From the NCBI GenBank assembly GCA_002482545.1, contig DLGF01000009.1:172990-236989 (forward strand): a DNA stretch of 64,000 nucleotides. The letters are read 5' to 3'. Below the pieces are notes generated by a model. That model worked only from the letters and a program-made list of their open reading frames with translations. It was not told where the DNA came from and did no database searches. This DNA is from Sporomusaceae bacterium UBA7701 (GTDB taxonomy: Bacteria; Bacillota; Negativicutes; Sporomusales; UBA7701). The translations under genes and the position numbers were made by a program. Position 1 is the stretch's first letter. Each line of letters starts with the position of its first letter. Of this stretch, positions 24,985-33,256 are shown one piece after another.

Positions 24985-25446
24985 CTATATGCCTTTGACC
25001 ACGAAGCGCATGAACAGCATCCCGGCAACCCCGTTAAACAAGGTAACGCCCCAGACGAGGGGATAAAACCGCGGGCTGATGTTAATAACCCCGAAAATCC
25101 GGCCGACGTTCTGAATCTGCCCGCCCATCAGGAAGATGGCCGGCAGAACGATCGTGAGGTCGGCCGCGCTCAAAGTGCCGGAAGTGAAAAGGCTCATCGC
25201 CACGCCGGTGCCGCCGCCCATCGACAAAAGGGAAGCCAAAAGAACCATGATCGCCTGCCCCGGCAGGCCGAAGACCGACATAACCGGCGCGCAGATACTG
25301 CCGAGGGCTTTCATTACGCCCGTATCATCCAGAATCTTGATCAACGTAAAGGCCATCACCACATTGGGCAGCAGCGCCTGTATTCCGATCCGCCAACCCT
25401 CGCGGGCGCCTTCCACAAACATCTCGACATAAGTCTTTTTAGCCAC
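24985..25446 (-). CDS. YjiG-family nucleoside-recognition membrane protein
   Basis: A 153-residue membrane protein with about four helices, of the YjiG half of the YjiG/YjiH pair (nucleoside-recognition, Gate domain). In E. coli the pair sits beside the isoaspartyl dipeptidase gene iadA, and the same association with peptide-cleaving enzymes is seen here. The start is a GTG with GGGGAGG about 9 bases upstream. It follows yjiH closely; the two probably form one membrane complex. The transported compound is not established for the family. Confidence 0.82.
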   Translation of the reverse strand: MAKKTYVEMFVEGAREGWRIGIQALLPNVVMAFTLIKILDDTGVMKALGSICAPVMSVFGLPGQAIMVLLASLLSMGGGTGVAMSLFTSGTLSAADLTIVLPAIFLMGGQIQNVGRIFGVINISPRFYPLVWGVTLFNGVAGMLFMRFVVKGI

Positions 25447-25504
25447 TGGGTCATTCCTCCCCTGCGTTATTTAGGACTGATAAAATCCGTTCCTCCCGGC
25501 CTGC

Positions 25505-26185
25505 TCAGTTCGCAAGCTCTTCCTCCTTGTAGAACTTGTTGAGGATCAGCCGGGCGATATTGGCGCCGATGAATTTCATGATCAGGATAACGGCAAAAGG
25601 GATTCCCATGGCCACCACGATATAGGGAAACGCCGCTGCGCCGATGGAGATGAAATTGCCGATGGCCGCTGCCCCGGAATTCTCATAGGTGGTAAAAATC
25701 AGGCGCTCTTTCCCGTTCAGCTCGCCTTTTTCAAACATGACCCGCGTTAAGCTGGCCCCGGCATCCGTGCTCTGGGTGCTGGCGATCAGCGCCAGGCTGG
25801 CGCAGCCGGGCAAGCCCATCAAAGGGCGCAGGATGGGCGTCAGGACCTTTTGGGCAACCTTCATTCCGCCGGTTTGCTCGACAATGCTCATGATTCCCAC
25901 GCTCAGCATGACCGCCGGAATAAGCCCCAGGCCGAACAGAAAGCCCTGCTTGGCCCCCGTGCCGCCTGATCCGACGAAAGTTTGCGCGGCGTTTTTCATG
26001 GTGCCGAAATCGCCGGTCAGGGAATTGAAGTCAAAGGCCTTAAGCCACCCCTGGGTGCCGGCCAGCGCGCCGGAAAGAATAATAATTGCCAGAAAAGGGT
26101 TGATATAGGACATGATATCGATTTCATTTTTTTGTTCCACCGGAGTATTGTCTTGTCCCACAGCGGGGTTGGTTTCCTGTTTCAT
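25505..26185 (-). CDS. YjiH-family nucleoside-recognition membrane protein
   Basis: A 226-residue membrane protein with an N-terminal soluble tail and about five helices. The segment GLGLIPAVMLSVGIMSIVEQ and the motif STQSTDAGASLTRVMFEKGEL are typical of YjiH/Gate proteins. It is encoded just before yjiG and after the carboxypeptidase in one leftward operon, with AAGGAGG in front of its ATG. It probably moves the peptide or acyl-amino acid that the neighbouring M20 enzymes cleave; this is inferred from context. Confidence 0.82.
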   Translation of the reverse strand: MKQETNPAVGQDNTPVEQKNEIDIMSYINPFLAIIILSGALAGTQGWLKAFDFNSLTGDFGTMKNAAQTFVGSGGTGAKQGFLFGLGLIPAVMLSVGIMSIVEQTGGMKVAQKVLTPILRPLMGLPGCASLALIASTQSTDAGASLTRVMFEKGELNGKERLIFTTYENSGAAAIGNFISIGAAAFPYIVVAMGIPFAVILIMKFIGANIARLILNKFYKEEELAN

Positions 26186-26221
26186 CTGCTTTCCTCCTTT
26201 TGTCCAGCGGCACCGGAAGGG

Positions 26222-27382
26222 TCAACCTTTTCTGCCCAGCTCCATAAACAGCCGGGACAGCAGGTATAACCGGGGCGCCACACTGGCGACGGCGGTCCGT
26301 TCTTTATCGGTGTGATTGATCCCGCCCTTGACCGGCCCTAACCCGTCGATAACCGTCGCGCCGGCCGCCGCCGCCCAATTGGCGTCGGAAGCGCCGCCGG
26401 CCGCATTGGTTAAAAGGGTCTTGCCGATCTCGCCGTACAATTGCTGGGCCGTGGCGATCAGGGCATCCGTCGATTCGTTCCGCGGGAACGGGGGATTGTG
26501 CCGGATAAGAGTTACCTCCACCCGGGTATCGGGAATGGCTTTTTGCTGGGCGATCGTCCGGGCGGCCTGCTCAATCCGGTCCAGTTCTTCCGGATATGCG
26601 ACCCGGACATCCGCCGTAGCCACGGCATAATCCGGAATGACATTGTTGCGGTCGCCGCCCTGGATGGTGGTAAAATTCAGCGTGGTCAGCTTGGCCGGAT
26701 TTTCCAGCGCGCTCATCTGCCGGATCTGATGCGTCATCTCCATAATGGCGTTTCGCCCGTCCTGGGGAGCGTTTCCGGCATGGGAAGCCCGTCCGTGCAC
26801 CTCCACCTTCAGCACCGCCGAGCCCTTGCGTGACAGTACGACGCCGTCGCCGAACTGGCCGGGTTCGCAGCACAACACATAATCGTGCTCCTTGGTCAGC
26901 CGCTGGATGAGGTCCCGTGAGCTGGGCGAACCGATTTCTTCGTCACAGTTAAACAGGCAAGTGATTTTGCCGTAGTCCCCGTACCGGGTTTCCTGCAGCA
27001 GCTTGAGCGCAAACAGGCACAAGGCGACGCTCCCTTTGCAATCGGAAACGCCCGGGCCATAAGCCCATTCCCCTTCAATCCGGAAAGGGCGCTTGGCGGC
27101 CGTCCCCGGCGGAAACACGGTGTCCAGGTGCGCCATGGCCAGGACGCTGCCCGTTCCCTGGCCGGAAAAGGTCGCTATGATATTAAATCCGGCACCCGGC
27201 GTATCCGAATCCACCGTTTTAATCTCAGCTCCCAGCTCCTCGAGAAAGCGGAGGACTATTCCCCCCATTCGGACAAGGCCTTCGCCATATCCGGTTCCGG
27301 TGTCGATATTGACCAGTTGTTCCCAGAGCTTCACATAATCGGCCTGATAGTCCTGACACTTTTGATATAGGCTATTCTGCAA
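26222..27382 (-). CDS. M20A-type metallocarboxypeptidase (glutamate carboxypeptidase-like)
   Basis: A 386-residue peptidase of the CPG2/ArgE-DapE type, distinct from the two AbgB-like paralogues. Metal and catalytic motifs: AMAHLDTVFPPG, GPGVSDCKGSVA, NCDEEIGS and CCEPG, then a dimerisation domain and GGASDANW. It would release C-terminal glutamate or similar residues from peptides or folate-like amides. The start is a TTG with AAAGGAG 8 bases upstream; the longer open frame has no ribosome site. It is first in the operon with yjiH, yjiG and M20 copy B and is divergent from LysR. Confidence 0.85.
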   Translation of the reverse strand: MQNSLYQKCQDYQADYVKLWEQLVNIDTGTGYGEGLVRMGGIVLRFLEELGAEIKTVDSDTPGAGFNIIATFSGQGTGSVLAMAHLDTVFPPGTAAKRPFRIEGEWAYGPGVSDCKGSVALCLFALKLLQETRYGDYGKITCLFNCDEEIGSPSSRDLIQRLTKEHDYVLCCEPGQFGDGVVLSRKGSAVLKVEVHGRASHAGNAPQDGRNAIMEMTHQIRQMSALENPAKLTTLNFTTIQGGDRNNVIPDYAVATADVRVAYPEELDRIEQAARTIAQQKAIPDTRVEVTLIRHNPPFPRNESTDALIATAQQLYGEIGKTLLTNAAGGASDANWAAAAGATVIDGLGPVKGGINHTDKERTAVASVAPRLYLLSRLFMELGRKG

Positions 27383-27576
27383 CGTTAACGCTCCTTTCGC
27401 CTGCCTGCCGCAGCTATATGCGCGGCAGGCGTCCCTTTGTCCGCCAACCGGCATTGTTGACAAAGAATTTTACCGGTAAACCATCACCTTCCTTCAGCCA
27501 AAAGACAGTTTTCCCCTTTCGGGTGCCCGGAAGAATGCGCGCAGCTTCCTCCGGCCATATTTCTCCTGGCCTTTGA

Positions 27577-27657
27577 TAAGAATTGTAGTATAATTAGGGG
27601 AATAAGAAAAATAACTAGTTTCTTTCCTTCATCATAAATTATTTTTATAAAGGCGGC
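27577..27657. promoter_or_regulatory. Divergent LysR promoter/operator region, copy 2
   Basis: The 281-base gap between the carboxypeptidase and LysR genes contains the block duplicated at 23494-23575, with the palindrome ATAAATTATTTTTAT (27634-27648) and a GTATAAT. A site between a LysR gene and its divergent target operon is the standard arrangement for autorepression and target activation. Confidence 0.75.
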
Positions 27658-27663
27658 GACACT

Positions 27664-28536
27664 ATGGATGAAAAGGACTGGATCGCCCTCAAAACCGTGG
27701 TCGAAGAACGCAGTATCACCAAAGCTGCCGAGCGTCTCTACCTGTCCCAGCCCGCACTGACCTATCGCCTCAAGAACCTCGAAAAAGAGTTCGGGGTTCC
27801 GCTTTTTAGCCGGCGCCCGGCAGGGGCCCTATTCACCGAGCAGGGCGAGTATCTGTTGCACTACGCGGAGGAAATGCTGGCCAAGCTGGGCAAGACCAAG
27901 GAGCACGTCCGCAGCATGGGCGGAAAAGTGCAGGGTACCCTCCGTCTCGGGTCTTCCACTACCTTTGCCCAGTGGTGCCTGGCCCCGCTTCTCAAATCCT
28001 TTAAGGAACAGTATCCGCTGGTCGAAATCTACCTGCGGTCGCGGGTGAGTTCCCATCTCATCAATCTCTTGCGGGAACAGGAAGTGTCCGTAGCCATCAT
28101 CCGGGGCGACATTCACTGGCCGGAAAACCGGCATCTCCTCCAGGAGGAAGCCCTGTGCCTAGTGTCGGCAACGCCGATCGACATGGACGAACTGCCCAAT
28201 CTTCCCTGGATTCAATATGACATTGATTTTTTGATCAATGCCACGGATGAGGACTGGTGGCGGGAGCACTTCAGCGTTCCGCCGCTGACCAACATAAAAG
28301 TGGACAAGATCGATACCTGCCTTCAGATGGTCCTCCATGGGCTGGGGTGGACCATCCTTCCGGAAATCTGGCTCCGGAATCACCCCTCGCTCCATGCGCA
28401 GCCGATGTTTTCCAAAAGCGGCGCCGCGCTTACCCGCAAGACCTGGATGCTTTACAAAACCGAGGCCTTGGAGCGCGCCGCCGTCAAGGCCTTTATCGAG
28501 CATATGGCCGCCAGTCATCCCGCTGGCGTCAAATAA
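27664..28536 (+). CDS. LysR-family transcriptional regulator
   Basis: A 290-residue LysR regulator with an N-terminal winged helix (residues 1-60, RSITKAAERLYLSQPALTYRLKNLE) and a two-lobed effector domain (about 90-290). It is divergent from the carboxypeptidase-yjiH-yjiG-M20 operon and upstream of asparaginase. The palindromic box in its promoter is repeated upstream of yfcC, so one regulator probably controls both operons. No strong ribosome site is seen (GGCGGCGACACT before the ATG). The effector is unknown; a peptide breakdown product is plausible. Confidence 0.9.
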   Translation: MDEKDWIALKTVVEERSITKAAERLYLSQPALTYRLKNLEKEFGVPLFSRRPAGALFTEQGEYLLHYAEEMLAKLGKTKEHVRSMGGKVQGTLRLGSSTTFAQWCLAPLLKSFKEQYPLVEIYLRSRVSSHLINLLREQEVSVAIIRGDIHWPENRHLLQEEALCLVSATPIDMDELPNLPWIQYDIDFLINATDEDWWREHFSVPPLTNIKVDKIDTCLQMVLHGLGWTILPEIWLRNHPSLHAQPMFSKSGAALTRKTWMLYKTEALERAAVKAFIEHMAASHPAGVK

Positions 28537-28573
28537 GGACAAACCCGCTGCTAAAGCGGGTTTGTCCTTATTT
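28531..28573. terminator. Terminator after LysR
   Basis: AAATAAGGACAAACCCGC and GCGGGTTTGTCCTTATTT enclose TGCTAAA, with the stop codon inside the left arm. The stem is identical to the copy at 23654-23696. Confidence 0.85.
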
Positions 28574-28682
28574 AGCATTGATTTTAAAAACAATTTGCTG
28601 ATTTATCCGCAAATAGCAGACAATTTTTTCGCAATATTATGGTATTATAGATTAGGAATTGACTGACGAAAGAGGTGCAGCA

Positions 28683-29672
28683 ATGAAAAATGTGGCTATT
28701 CTGGCCACCGGCGGCACAATTGCCGGAGTGTCCTACTCCCCCACCGATACGACCGGCTATCATTCCGCGGTATTATCAATTGATGAAATCGTCCAGACAA
28801 TCGGGCCTTTAAAGGCCGTTGCGAATATAACCTGTGAACAGATCGCCCAAATCGACAGCGCCGATATGAGCCACGCGACCTGGCTGCAACTGGCCAACCG
28901 CATCAATACCCTGCTGAAGCAGCCGGAAATCGACGGAGTCGTCATCACCCACGGAACCGACACCATGGAAGAAACCGCCTATTTCCTCAATTTAGTGGTG
29001 AAAAGCGATAAACCCGTCGTCCTGGTGGGAGCGATGCGCCCGGCCACCGCCATAAGCTCCGACGGGCCGATGAACCTGTATAACGCAGTAATCCTTGCCT
29101 CCAGCTCCGCGGCCAGAGGCAAGGGCGTTCTTGTGGCCCTGAACGACACCATCAACTCCAGCCGCGACGTGACCAAGACCAACACCGCGCTCCAGGACAC
29201 CTTCAAAGCTCCCGAGCTGGGTTATCTCGGCTATATTATCGACGGCCACCCGCATTTCTACCGTCTGCCGATCCGCAAACATACCTATATGACCGAGTTT
29301 GAAATCGAAGGCGTCGCCGAATTGCCCCAGGTGGAAATCATCTACGGCCATGTAAACGACAACGGCGCCTTGGCTTACGCGGCGGCGGAGGCCGGAGCCA
29401 AGGGACTGGTCTACGCCGGTCTTGGCAACGGAAATATGTCCGAACATATGAAAAAAGTCCTCAGCGATCTCCAGCGCCGGGGCATCATCGTTGTGCGCAG
29501 CACCCGGGTGGGCAACGGAGTGGTAACCCGCAACGGAGCCATCAACGACGACCGCTATGACTTTATCGCCGCCGATACGCTGAATCCGCAGAAGGCTCAG
29601 ATTCTTCTGATGCTGGCGCTGCTCGAAACCACCAAACCGGCCGAGATCCAGCGCATCTTCTGGATGTATTAA
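28683..29672 (+). CDS. L-asparaginase (cytosolic-looking, type II-like)
   Basis: A 329-residue asparaginase converting asparagine to aspartate and ammonia. The catalytic threonines are T12 in GGTIAG and T92 in HGTDTMEETA, with D93 next to it. There is no signal peptide, unlike periplasmic type II enzymes, although the body resembles that class (SRDVTKTN, QRRGIIVVRSTRVGNG). The ATG with AGAGGTG upstream is preferred over an upstream TTG. A TATTAT -10-like box lies about 35 bases upstream. It follows LysR after a terminator and fits the amino-acid and peptide catabolic theme of the region. Confidence 0.92.
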   Translation: MKNVAILATGGTIAGVSYSPTDTTGYHSAVLSIDEIVQTIGPLKAVANITCEQIAQIDSADMSHATWLQLANRINTLLKQPEIDGVVITHGTDTMEETAYFLNLVVKSDKPVVLVGAMRPATAISSDGPMNLYNAVILASSSAARGKGVLVALNDTINSSRDVTKTNTALQDTFKAPELGYLGYIIDGHPHFYRLPIRKHTYMTEFEIEGVAELPQVEIIYGHVNDNGALAYAAAEAGAKGLVYAGLGNGNMSEHMKKVLSDLQRRGIIVVRSTRVGNGVVTRNGAINDDRYDFIAADTLNPQKAQILLMLALLETTKPAEIQRIFWMY

Positions 29673-29763
29673 CAGTCAGCCGGCCATCGTCTTCCGGCTG
29701 ACTCATCACAAAGCCCGCCTTCGGTCCGCGCCAGCGGGCAATCCCGGCTTTAAGCTTATGGCA

Positions 29764-29797
29764 AAAAGCGCGCAGCCTACCCCGGCTGCGCGCTTTT
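29764..29797. terminator. Bidirectional terminator after asparaginase
   Basis: AAAAGCGCGCAGCC and GGCTGCGCGCTTTT form a 14-bp stem around TACCCC. It serves asparaginase from the left and the secreted protein gene from the right. Confidence 0.85.
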
Positions 29798-29803
29798 GAT
29801 CTC

Positions 29804-30538
29804 CTACGGTTTCTTGGTCACTTCCCGGAACTCGTCCATAGCCCGCTTGACGATGCGGTCCAGCATCGCCACCGGCTCCCTGCCGTTTCCGTCCCGCATA
29901 TCGACCAGAAGCCATACCTTTCGGGAAGCTCCGGTTGTCTTCAGCGAAAACTCCGCTCCGGCATGGCCAACCGTTTCGTAATGGGCCGGAATTACACTGG
30001 TACGCTGCACGGGAACCTGAGCGGCCTGAGTAGTGTAATATACATTCCCGTTGGCTCCGTACACGGGCACGGTCACGTAGCTGGTCTGATATTCGGTATA
30101 AGTGTACATGGATTCCGGCACAAAGACCTGGGTCGTCGCCAGCGCCTTGATTTGAATGTCAAGAACGGCCTCAGCCAACTTGGGGGTGTATTCATTCAAG
30201 GCGGCGTCATATTTCGCGCTGTCCTCCAGCCGGAGCCGCCCCATATCCTCATCGATGATCTTACCGATCGTGCCTTCCAATTCGGCTTGGGAAACAAACC
30301 GGATCCGCTGCTGGTTGCCGGCTTTAAGCACCTGTGTCTCGATAAGCTCTTCCACCTTTTTCCGGTCCGCCTCGCTCAGCGAGAGCGCACTGTCGACGGA
30401 AAGCTGAACAACAACGCTGCGAACGGTTCTAAAGTCAAAGGACTGGTCTTTCCATTCATCCTTCCTTTCTTCGCCAAAGCATGCCGCCGTCCAGAATAAG
30501 ACCAGGCATACACCGACCGCCATTGCTCTGCGGATCAT
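29804..30538 (-). CDS. Exported protein of unknown function (244 aa)
   Basis: An N-terminal signal sequence (MIRRAMAVGVCLVLFWTAAC, cleavage near residue 20-23) precedes a hydrophilic body. The cysteine at the end of TAAC resembles a lipobox only loosely, so lipoprotein status is uncertain. The middle contains a Tyr/Thr/Val-rich stretch (YTYTEYQTSYVTVPVYG, about 144-160) that looks like an extended beta region. The C-terminal half ends in a helix (DRIVKRAMDEFREVTKK). I do not recognise a family. It is near, but not tightly linked to, the CtpA-type protease gene; an envelope role is likely in either case. Confidence 0.7.
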   Translation of the reverse strand: MIRRAMAVGVCLVLFWTAACFGEERKDEWKDQSFDFRTVRSVVVQLSVDSALSLSEADRKKVEELIETQVLKAGNQQRIRFVSQAELEGTIGKIIDEDMGRLRLEDSAKYDAALNEYTPKLAEAVLDIQIKALATTQVFVPESMYTYTEYQTSYVTVPVYGANGNVYYTTQAAQVPVQRTSVIPAHYETVGHAGAEFSLKTTGASRKVWLLVDMRDGNGREPVAMLDRIVKRAMDEFREVTKKP

Positions 30539-30683
30539 GCGCCATCCACCACCTTCCTGACACTAGGGATATTCCCGCCGGTCTTTTCCTATACCTCCAA
30601 GGCTGAAATATAACTCGCAAACCCGTTCGCCGAGCCCGCCCCGGCCCAGGAGCCCCGGCGGGAGCGCCGGCCAGCCTCGCCTT

Positions 30684-31937
30684 TTATAGCTTTTCCGTCA
30701 CAACCTCGATCGCCTTGGCAAGTTGGGGATCATTGCCTTCGTCGCCGGCTTCGGCCGCCTCCACCTGAATGTCCGGCTCAAGACCGGTGCCGTGGATCGA
30801 ACGGTTTTTCGGAGTGTAGTATTTGGCAATCGTCATCTTGATCCCGTAACCGTCCCCCAGGCTGAAGACCGACTGGACCGAACCTTTGCCAAAAGTCTTG
30901 GTTCCGACCAGAGTGCCGGCTCCCGTATCCTGCACCGCTCCGGCCACAATCTCGGAAGCGCTGGCGCTTCCGCCGTTCACCAGCACAGCCAGCGGATATT
31001 TCGGCTGCTCCAGGGAGGAGTTGTAGGTTTCTTTCGCTCCATCCTTGGTTACGTACGAAACCACCGGTCCCTTGGGCACAAAGTAGCCCGCCACTTTGAC
31101 GCATTCCGTCACCAGCCCCCCGGGGTTGTTCCGCAGGTCCAGGATCGCCGCCTTCATCCCCTGGCCTTCCAATTCCTTCAATTTGGCGGCAAATTCGGCG
31201 CCGGTGTTCTCGCTGAACTGAGAAATGCGAAGATAGCCGATTCCGTTATCCAGCATCTTGCCGGAAACGGTGTTAATCTGGATATTGGCGCGGATAATGG
31301 TATATTCCGTAGTCTCCTGGCCCCGGCTGATGGTGAGGGTGATCGAAGTTCCTTCCGGGCCGCGGATCATATTGACCGCCTCGTCCAGGGTCATGTCCTT
31401 GGTTTCCTGGGCGTTGATCTTGACAACCTTGTCCCCGCTTTTGATGCCGGCCCGCTCAGCCGGTGTCCCGTCAATCGGCGCCACAACCGTCAGGATATTA
31501 TCCTTCAGGCCGAGGACGATTCCCACCCCGCTGAAAGCTCCCTTCGTATAGGCGGTCAAATCCTTCAGGGCCTTCGGGTCCATATAAACGGTATAGGGAT
31601 CGCCCAGAGCGTTTACCGATCCCTTTATCGCTCCGGACAACAGTTCATCATCAGAAACATCCCCGGGAAATTTGGCTTTCGCCAGTTGCATCACCCGGAA
31701 CATTTTCAGAGTAGTGGCCAAGTCATCAGCGTCCATCTGAACCAAGTACTGCTCAATTTCATTGATCGCCAGCAGCTTTGCAAAATCCGGCGCCTTGGCA
31801 GACTGAGCCGTCCTCGCCCGGGAGGGTTCCTGCCCGCCGCCGGCGCCTTGGGCGGCGAGACACACTCCGCTCGATAAAACGGCGACAGCCAGAAAGCCCG
31901 CCAGTATTTTCAGTCTAATGTTCCTTATCAACTGCAT
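30684..31937 (-). CDS. Carboxy-terminal processing protease (S41, CtpA-like)
   Basis: The 417-residue protein has a signal or anchor helix (about 10-28), a PDZ domain (about 130-210, SGVGIVLGLKDN...) and an S41 catalytic domain. By spacing to E. coli Tsp, the serine is S326 in GSASASEI, with D337 and the lysine K351 in TFGKGSVQ. It degrades or trims envelope proteins outside the cytoplasmic membrane. GTGGAGGAAGAG precedes the ATG. A single-gene unit; the length and order of domains are standard. Confidence 0.93.
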   Translation of the reverse strand: MQLIRNIRLKILAGFLAVAVLSSGVCLAAQGAGGGQEPSRARTAQSAKAPDFAKLLAINEIEQYLVQMDADDLATTLKMFRVMQLAKAKFPGDVSDDELLSGAIKGSVNALGDPYTVYMDPKALKDLTAYTKGAFSGVGIVLGLKDNILTVVAPIDGTPAERAGIKSGDKVVKINAQETKDMTLDEAVNMIRGPEGTSITLTISRGQETTEYTIIRANIQINTVSGKMLDNGIGYLRISQFSENTGAEFAAKLKELEGQGMKAAILDLRNNPGGLVTECVKVAGYFVPKGPVVSYVTKDGAKETYNSSLEQPKYPLAVLVNGGSASASEIVAGAVQDTGAGTLVGTKTFGKGSVQSVFSLGDGYGIKMTIAKYYTPKNRSIHGTGLEPDIQVEAAEAGDEGNDPQLAKAIEVVTEKL

Positions 31938-32065
31938 AGCTCTTCCTCCACTATTTACTCACTCGCTTTCTTTATTACTAATTCGACTCCTTCAGGCGCG
32001 TTCCTTCCGGGATTGGCCCTGCTATCTTTTTTACGGCCGGTCGTCGCCGAAGGCGGGACGCCTGT

Positions 32066-33019
32066 TCAAAGGCAAATAAGGAGGAAGGTCAGCAGGAAGG
32101 GGACAAGAAAGGTCAGGATCGTCCCGGTTATCAAAGTAACCAGGCCAAACTCCGCACCAATCACTTTGGTAACCGGAACCAGCATGGTATCCATATTTCC
32201 CGCGGCGCCCGCGGCAATCGGGCTTCCCGGGCTGATGCGGGCCAGGAGGGGAGCCAGCAGAACGGTAAGAAACTCCCGGGCGACATTCACCAGAAAACCA
32301 TAGGTTCCGCCTTCAATGCCGTAGGCCTGCGTCAGCATCGCGCCGGTGAGGCTGTAATAGCTCATCCCGGCGGCAGCGGCCACGGCGGTCCGCAGGGGCA
32401 TATCCAGCAAAACCCCGGCCAGTCCTCCCCCGGCCAGGCTTCCCAGTGTAATCGCCACCGGGATGAAAGCCACCCTCCAGCTTAACTTCTTAAAAGATTG
32501 CAATACCCCGCTGTTCATGCCGAAACTCATTCCCACGCCGATATACAGTACAAATAGCGAAAAAGTCACTCCGCCGTCCAGCAGATACAGGCAATCAGCC
32601 GGCAGCGCCAGGTATCCCCCCAGGACGCCGACAATCAGGCTGCCGGGCATAACCCAGAGCAAGGGCGGCGCGCCGGTGGTCTCCAGTTGTTCAAGCGGCG
32701 CCGCTTGCGCGGTCGCCGCCTTTTCCTGCAACAAATTCAGCCGCACCTGGGCCAGCGGAAGAATGGTCTTCTCCAGCGCCGCCATGAACAGAGCGCTCCC
32801 GGCGATGGCGCAGAACGCAACAATCAGGCACTGAAAGCCAACGAGGTCCAGTTTGCTGAACAGCGCCTCGCTGCTTCCCACTTTCGCGCCGAGGGTGAGC
32901 ATGAGGACAATCAGTCCGCCATGGACGACGGGGTCGGCATACCTCGCTATTTGGGCGGCGTTTCTGTGCAGGCCAAGTAAGACCCCGGCCGCCAGGCAAA
33001 CAAACGGAAACCACATCAT
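32066..33019 (-). CDS. lysO: LysO-family lysine exporter (DUF340)
   Basis: A 317-residue membrane protein with about eight or nine helices. It resembles E. coli LysO (YbjE): a short N-terminal pair of helices, a charged cytosolic loop, then the main domain with GVTFSLFVLYIGVGMSFG, AAAGMSYYSLTGAMLTQAYG and VNVAREFLTVLLAP. LysO exports lysine and toxic analogues. No lysine riboswitch is visible upstream. The first two codons are both ATG, and GGGGAGGAGG lies directly in front. It stands between the CtpA-like protease and the nucleoid-associated protein gene as a single unit. Confidence 0.85.
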   Translation of the reverse strand: MMWFPFVCLAAGVLLGLHRNAAQIARYADPVVHGGLIVLMLTLGAKVGSSEALFSKLDLVGFQCLIVAFCAIAGSALFMAALEKTILPLAQVRLNLLQEKAATAQAAPLEQLETTGAPPLLWVMPGSLIVGVLGGYLALPADCLYLLDGGVTFSLFVLYIGVGMSFGMNSGVLQSFKKLSWRVAFIPVAITLGSLAGGGLAGVLLDMPLRTAVAAAAGMSYYSLTGAMLTQAYGIEGGTYGFLVNVAREFLTVLLAPLLARISPGSPIAAGAAGNMDTMLVPVTKVIGAEFGLVTLITGTILTFLVPFLLTFLLICL

Positions 33020-33180
33020 TGCCTCCTCCCCTCCGGCGTAAATCAGCCGGAATTAACCTATCCGTAGAGACTTCTTTGCAAGTTCCGTACCATAAAGGCT
33101 GCATTCTCTGGAGGCCTACCATCCAATGAAACCCTTGAAGCCGGCGCAGCCTTGCCTTATTCCATCCGGTATCCAGGCGC

Positions 33181-33227
33181 AAAATGCCGGAAATTCGGCT
33201 TTGCAATCGCTGAATTTCCGGCATTTT
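33181..33227. terminator. Bidirectional terminator
   Basis: AAAATGCCGGAAATTC and GAATTTCCGGCATTTT form a 16-bp stem with flanking complementary bases. On the minus strand it ends the nucleoid-associated protein gene. The DNA between it and lysO holds no recognised RNA. Confidence 0.85.
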
Positions 33228-33256
33228 ATCCCCGTTTGCCCTGGTCAATCACAAAC

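Noticed and set aside
33020..33180. Lysine riboswitch ahead of lysO
   Set aside because: Conserved L-box blocks (AGAGGCGC, GCCGAAG and partners) are absent.
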